NCBI RefSeq assembly: GCF_004331415.1
Contig: NZ_SJOP01000026.1
Coordinates: 1-64,000 of the forward strand
From: Kosakonia quasisacchari
GTDB taxonomy: Bacteria > Pseudomonadota > Gammaproteobacteria > Enterobacterales > Enterobacteriaceae
Length of the DNA stretch: 64,000 nucleotides
Direction: 5' to 3'
The notes under the pieces were generated by a model, which worked only from the letters and a program-made list of their open reading frames with translations, was not told the origin of the DNA and made no database searches. Positions 59,895 through 64,000 of this stretch are shown piece by piece. Both the position numbers and the translations under genes were made by a program. The stretch's first letter is position 1, and the number at the start of each line of letters is the position of its first letter.

Positions 59895-61004
59895 ATGAAA
59901 AGGAACGCGAAGACATTAATCGCGGGGATGGTTTCACTTGCGATGTCTCACGCGGCCATAGCGAAGGATATTAAGGTAGCGGTTGTCGGTGCGATGTCCG
60001 GTCCGGTTGCCCAGTGGGGTGATATGGAGTTCAACGGCGCGCGTCAGGCTATCCAGGATATCAACGCTAAGGGCGGGATCAAGGGCGACAAACTGGTCGC
60101 CGAGGAATATGACGACGCCTGTGACCCAAAACAAGCCGTTGCCGTGGCGAATAAAATCGTCAATGACGGTGTGAAATATGTGATTGGCCATCTTTGCTCA
60201 TCATCAACACAGCCTGCTTCTGATATCTACGAAGACGAAGGCATTCTGATGATAACGCCTGGCGCGACCAACCCGGAGCTGACGCAGCGCGGCTACCAGC
60301 ACATTATGCGTACCGCCGGGTTAGACTCCTCACAGGGGCCGACTGCCGCGAAGTACATTCTGAACACGGTGAAACCGCAGCGCATCGCCATCATTCACGA
60401 TAAACAGCAGTACGGCGAAGGCCTCGCGCGCTCCGTGCAGGAAGGGCTGAAAGCAGGTGGAGCGAATGTGGTGTTCTTCGACGGCATCACCGCCGGTGAG
60501 AAGGATTTTTCTGCGCTGGTGGCGCGTCTGCAAAAAGAAAATATCGATTTCGTCTACTACGGTGGTTACTACCCGGAAATGGGGCAAATTCTGCGCCAGG
60601 CGCGCGCCAACGGTCTGAAAATCCAATTCATGGGGCCGGAAGGCGTGGGCAATGCGTCATTGTCCAATATCGCGGGTGAAGCGGCAGAAGGCATGCTGGT
60701 GACGATGCCGAAGCGTTACGACCAGGATCCGGCGAACCAGGGCATTGTCGATGCGCTGAAAGCGCAGAAGAAAGATCCGAGCGGCCCGTATGTGTGGATC
60801 ACCTACGCCGCAGTGCAATCGCTGGCTACTGCGCTGGAGCGCACCGGCAGCAGTGAGCCGCTGGCGCTGATTAAAGATTTAAAAGCCAACGGGGCTAAAA
60901 CCGTGATTGGGCCGCTGAACTGGGATGAAAAAGGCGATCTGAAAGGATTTGAATTCGGTGTCTTCCAATGGCACGCCGATGGTTCGTCGTCCGTGGCGAA
61001 ATAA
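59895..61004 (+). CDS. livK: Periplasmic leucine-specific binding protein LivK
   Basis: 369 residues. Signal peptide MKRNAKTLIAGMVSLAMSHA (cleavage after AIA), mature KDIKVAVVGAMSGPVAQWGD. Close paralogue of LivJ: most of the protein, including DDACDPKQAVAVANK and GHLCSSSTQPASDIYEDEGI, is shared. Trp in place of Tyr at VAQWGD and differences around the binding site match the leucine-specific type. First gene of livKHMGF. Confidence 0.97.
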   Translation: MKRNAKTLIAGMVSLAMSHAAIAKDIKVAVVGAMSGPVAQWGDMEFNGARQAIQDINAKGGIKGDKLVAEEYDDACDPKQAVAVANKIVNDGVKYVIGHLCSSSTQPASDIYEDEGILMITPGATNPELTQRGYQHIMRTAGLDSSQGPTAAKYILNTVKPQRIAIIHDKQQYGEGLARSVQEGLKAGGANVVFFDGITAGEKDFSALVARLQKENIDFVYYGGYYPEMGQILRQARANGLKIQFMGPEGVGNASLSNIAGEAAEGMLVTMPKRYDQDPANQGIVDALKAQKKDPSGPYVWITYAAVQSLATALERTGSSEPLALIKDLKANGAKTVIGPLNWDEKGDLKGFEFGVFQWHADGSSSVAK

Positions 61005-61058
61005 CTGTCATCCCTCTCTCGGGGAGCAATGCCCCGGGAGATTTTAGAAGGTTATGTT

Positions 61059-61985
61059 ATGTCTGAGCAGTTTCTCTATTTCTTGCAGCAGATGTTTAAC
61101 GGCGTCACGCTGGGAAGCACCTACGCATTGATCGCCATTGGTTACACCATGGTTTACGGCATTATCGGCATGATCAACTTCGCTCACGGCGAGGTCTACA
61201 TGATCGGCAGTTATGTCTCCTTTATGATCATCGCCGCGCTGATGATGATGGGTATCGACTCCAGTTGGCTGCTGGTCGCAGCCGGTTTCGTCGGTGCCAT
61301 TATCATTGCCAGCGCTTACGGCTGGAGCATCGAACGGGTGGCGTATCGCCCGGTGCGCAGCTCCAAGCGCCTGATTGCGCTGATTTCCGCCATCGGCATG
61401 TCGATCTTCTTGCAAAACTACGTCAGCCTGACCGAAGGTTCCCGCGATGTGGCGCTGCCGAGCCTGTTTAACGGCCAGTGGGTTGTCGGCAGCAGTGAAC
61501 ACTTCTCGGCCAGCATCACCACCATGCAACTGGTTATCTGGATTGTGACCTTCGTTGCCATGCTGGCGCTGACGCTGTTTATCCGCTATTCCCGCATGGG
61601 ACGCGCCTGCCGCGCCTGTGCGGAAGACCTGAAAATGGCAAGCCTCTTAGGTATCAACACCGACCGCGTCATCGCGCTGACCTTTGTGATCGGCGCGGCG
61701 ATGGCGGCGGTCGCGGGCGTGCTGCTTGGTCAGTTTTATGGCGTTATCAACCCATATATCGGTTTCATGGCCGGGATGAAAGCGTTTACCGCTGCGGTGC
61801 TGGGCGGAATCGGTAGCATTCCTGGCGCGATGATCGGCGGCCTGATTCTGGGTGTCGCGGAATCTCTCTCTTCGGCGTATCTGAGCACCGAATACAAAGA
61901 TGTGGTGTCATTCGCGCTGTTGATTGTGGTGTTGCTGGTGATGCCGACCGGTATCCTTGGCCGCCCGGAGGTTGAAAAAGTATGA
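61059..61985 (+). CDS. livH: Branched-chain amino acid permease LivH
   Basis: 308 residues from ATG 61059 (MSEQFLYFLQQMFNGVTLGS), the E. coli length; AGAAGG lies 9 bases upstream. Eight membrane helices, with GMINFAHGEVYMIGSYVSFM and the GRACRACAEDLKMASLLGIN cytoplasmic loop that touches the ATPases. Overlaps livM by 4 bases. Confidence 0.97.
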   Translation: MSEQFLYFLQQMFNGVTLGSTYALIAIGYTMVYGIIGMINFAHGEVYMIGSYVSFMIIAALMMMGIDSSWLLVAAGFVGAIIIASAYGWSIERVAYRPVRSSKRLIALISAIGMSIFLQNYVSLTEGSRDVALPSLFNGQWVVGSSEHFSASITTMQLVIWIVTFVAMLALTLFIRYSRMGRACRACAEDLKMASLLGINTDRVIALTFVIGAAMAAVAGVLLGQFYGVINPYIGFMAGMKAFTAAVLGGIGSIPGAMIGGLILGVAESLSSAYLSTEYKDVVSFALLIVVLLVMPTGILGRPEVEKV

Positions 61986-63259
61986 AACCGATGCATTTTG
62001 TGCTGGCGCTGCTCTCGGCGGCGATGTTTTTCGTGCTGGCGAGCGTCTTTATGGGCGTTCAACTGGAGCTGAACGGCACCAAACTGGTTGTGGATACCGC
62101 GGCGGATATTCGCTGGCAGTGGATCTTTATCGGTACGGCAGTGGTGTTTTTCTTCCAGTTGCTGCGGCCTGTTTTGCAGAAAAGCCTGAAGGGTGTTTCC
62201 GGGCCGAAATTCGTGCTGCCAGCGATTGACGGTTCTACGCTCAAACAGAAGTTGTTCCTGTTAGCGCTGCTGGTGATTGCGGTGGCGTGGCCGTTTGTCG
62301 TTTCGCGCGGCACGGTGGATATCGCCACCATGACGATGATCTATATCATCCTCGGCCTCGGCCTGAACGTGGTGGTCGGGCTTTCCGGTTTGCTGGTGCT
62401 GGGTTACGGCGGTTTTTACGCCATCGGCGCGTATACCTTCGCGCTGCTCAATCACTATTACGGCCTGGGTTTCTGGACGTGCCTGCCGCTGGCGGGGCTG
62501 GTTTCCGCTGCCGCGGGTTTCCTGCTGGGCTTCCCGGTGCTGCGTCTGCGCGGTGATTACCTGGCGATTGTGACGCTGGGTTTCGGCGAAATCGTCCGCA
62601 TTCTGCTGTTGAACAACACCGAAATAACCGGCGGCCCGAACGGTATCAGCCAGATCCCCAAACCGACGCTGTTCGGTCTCGAGTTCAGCCGCACCGCCCG
62701 TGAAGGAGGTTGGGATACCTTCAGCAACTTCTTTAACGTGCCTTACGACCCCAGTGATCGCGTGGTGTTCCTCTACCTGGTTGCGCTGCTGCTGGTGGTG
62801 CTGACGCTGTTTGTGATTAACCGCCTGCTGCGCATGCCGCTGGGGCGCGCGTGGGAAGCGCTGCGTGAAGATGAAATCGCCTGCCGTTCACTCGGGCTGA
62901 ACCCGACACGCATTAAGCTGACGGCCTTTACCATCAGCGCCGCGTTCGCCGGTTTTGCCGGTACGCTGTTTGCCGCGCGCCAGGGCTTTGTCAGCCCGGA
63001 ATCGTTCACTTTCGCCGAATCCGCGTTTGTGCTGGCGATTGTGGTACTGGGCGGTATGGGTTCTCAGTTTGCGGTGATCCTCGCGGCAATCCTGCTGGTG
63101 GTTTCCCGCGAGCTGATGCGTGACTTTAATGAATACAGCATGTTGATGCTGGGTGGTTTGATGGTACTGATGATGATCTGGCGTCCGCAAGGCTTGCTGC
63201 CGATGACCCGTCCGCAGTTGAAACTGAAAAGCGGGCAAGCGAAAGGAGAGCAGGCATGA
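61982..63259 (+). CDS. livM: Branched-chain amino acid permease LivM
   Basis: 425 residues, same as E. coli. N-terminal segment of three helices followed by the conserved permease core (VVVGLSGLLVLGYGGFYAIG, LRGDYLAIVTLGFGEIVRIL, AWEALREDEIACRSLGLNPT). Forms the channel with LivH. Overlaps livG by 4 bases. Confidence 0.97.
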   Translation: MKPMHFVLALLSAAMFFVLASVFMGVQLELNGTKLVVDTAADIRWQWIFIGTAVVFFFQLLRPVLQKSLKGVSGPKFVLPAIDGSTLKQKLFLLALLVIAVAWPFVVSRGTVDIATMTMIYIILGLGLNVVVGLSGLLVLGYGGFYAIGAYTFALLNHYYGLGFWTCLPLAGLVSAAAGFLLGFPVLRLRGDYLAIVTLGFGEIVRILLLNNTEITGGPNGISQIPKPTLFGLEFSRTAREGGWDTFSNFFNVPYDPSDRVVFLYLVALLLVVLTLFVINRLLRMPLGRAWEALREDEIACRSLGLNPTRIKLTAFTISAAFAGFAGTLFAARQGFVSPESFTFAESAFVLAIVVLGGMGSQFAVILAAILLVVSRELMRDFNEYSMLMLGGLMVLMMIWRPQGLLPMTRPQLKLKSGQAKGEQA

Positions 63260-64000
63260 GTCAGCCACTGTTATCCGTAAACGGCCTGATGATGCGCTTT
63301 GGCGGGCTGTTAGCTGTCAACAATGTGTCGTTGGAGCTGCGCTCGCAGGAGATCGTTTCGCTGATTGGCCCGAACGGCGCGGGCAAAACCACCGTGTTTA
63401 ACTGCCTGACCGGTTTCTATAAACCGACGGGTGGCACCATTATGCTACGTGATCAGCACCTGGAAGGGCTGCCGGGGCAGCAAATTGCCCGCATGGGCGT
63501 GGTGCGGACTTTCCAGCATGTGCGCCTGTTCCGCGAAATGACGGTCATTGAAAACCTGCTGGTGGGGCAACACCAGCAGCTCAAGACCGGGGTTTTCTCC
63601 GGCCTGTTGAAAACGCCGGCGTTTCGGCGTGCGCAGGGTGAGGCGCTGGACCGCGCTGCCACCTGGCTGGATCGTATTGGTTTGTTAGCGCACGCTAACC
63701 GCCAGGCCAGCAACCTCGCTTATGGCGATCAGCGCCGTCTGGAGATCGTCCGCTGCATGGTAACGCAGCCTGAAATCCTGATGCTCGACGAACCGGCAGC
63801 GGGTCTTAACCCAAAAGAGACCAAAGAGCTGGACGAGTTGATTGTCGAGCTGCGTAACCATCACAACACCACCATCCTGCTGATTGAGCATGATATGAAG
63901 CTGGTAATGGGGATTTCCGACCGGATTTATGTAGTGAACCAGGGCACGCCGCTGGCGAACGGGACGCCGGAAGAGATTCGTAACAACCCGGACGTGATCC
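63256..64000 (+). CDS. livG: Branched-chain amino acid ABC transporter ATPase LivG (3' end outside window)
   Basis: First 248 codons of a protein of about 255. Walker A LIGPNGAGKTTVFNCLTGFY, LAYGDQRRLEIVRCMV signature region (A-Y-G-D in place of L-S-G-G, typical for LivG), Walker B ILMLDEPAAGLNPKE, switch His in LLIEHDMKLVMG. Works with LivF, which should follow beyond the window. Confidence 0.97.
   Translation, partial: MSQPLLSVNGLMMRFGGLLAVNNVSLELRSQEIVSLIGPNGAGKTTVFNCLTGFYKPTGGTIMLRDQHLEGLPGQQIARMGVVRTFQHVRLFREMTVIENLLVGQHQQLKTGVFSGLLKTPAFRRAQGEALDRAATWLDRIGLLAHANRQASNLAYGDQRRLEIVRCMVTQPEILMLDEPAAGLNPKETKELDELIVELRNHHNTTILLIEHDMKLVMGISDRIYVVNQGTPLANGTPEEIRNNPDVI

Noticed and set aside
1..64000. 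CRISPR arrays, tRNA genes, insertion sequences
   Set aside because: No regular short repeats, no tRNA-like cloverleaf and no transposase reading frame were seen on either strand by eye.

Overview
The window is chromosomal DNA of a member of the Enterobacteriaceae. Its right half has the gene order found around rpoH-ftsYEX in E. coli (livGMHK-panM-livJ, rpoH, ftsXEY, rsmD, yhhL/M/N, zntA, tusA, yhhQ, dcrB, yhhS, yhhT, then acpT, nik and rhs). The extra genes (padC, an arn operon beside acpT, a puuE-like transaminase between rpoH and livJ) and the GC-rich codon use point to the Enterobacter/Kosakonia/Klebsiella side of the family rather than E. coli. The species cannot be fixed from the sequence alone.

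Left end (1-8.7 kb): the 3' end of an rhs gene followed by an AT-rich array of Rhs-type toxin tips and immunity genes. In order: the Rhs C-terminus with a DUF3990-like ADP-ribosyltransferase tip and its immunity gene; a broken tip with an intact immunity gene; a displaced stretch of Rhs core with a second complete tip and immunity gene, sharing a 259-bp direct repeat with the first; a core-less nuclease-like tip with a large immunity gene; a further immunity gene; a frameshifted SMI1/KNR4 immunity gene; then a DUF4291 gene and rhs-linked unknowns. Such arrays are thought to let an Rhs gene exchange its toxin by recombination while old immunities are kept.

9-19.1 kb: an AEC-family carrier, an SDR oxidoreductase, an iron-type alcohol dehydrogenase family gene, the complete nikABCDE-nikR nickel importer and repressor (minus strand) with a NikR operator matching the consensus in both half-sites and spacing, and a phenolic acid decarboxylase gene (padC) divergent from its likely LysR regulator.

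19.4-27 kb: arnBCADTEF, which makes 4-amino-4-deoxy-L-arabinose and transfers it to lipid A, behind a PmrA-box-like element. Its last gene overlaps, tail to tail, acpT. 27-42.6 kb (minus strand): a complete aryl polyene (APE) cluster, apeA to apeR, ending in acpT, the phosphopantetheinyl transferase that activates its two carrier proteins. In E. coli K-12 only acpT remains at this place. Most genes are joined by ATGA overlaps.

43-64 kb: conserved housekeeping block. Highlights are a preQ1-I-like riboswitch in front of the queuosine-precursor transporter gene yhhQ, the palindromic ZntR operator of zntA, a sigma-E promoter with two DnaA boxes upstream of rpoH, and an Lrp-like site upstream of livJ. 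The window ends inside livG. I found no tRNA or rRNA gene, CRISPR array, insertion sequence or prophage.
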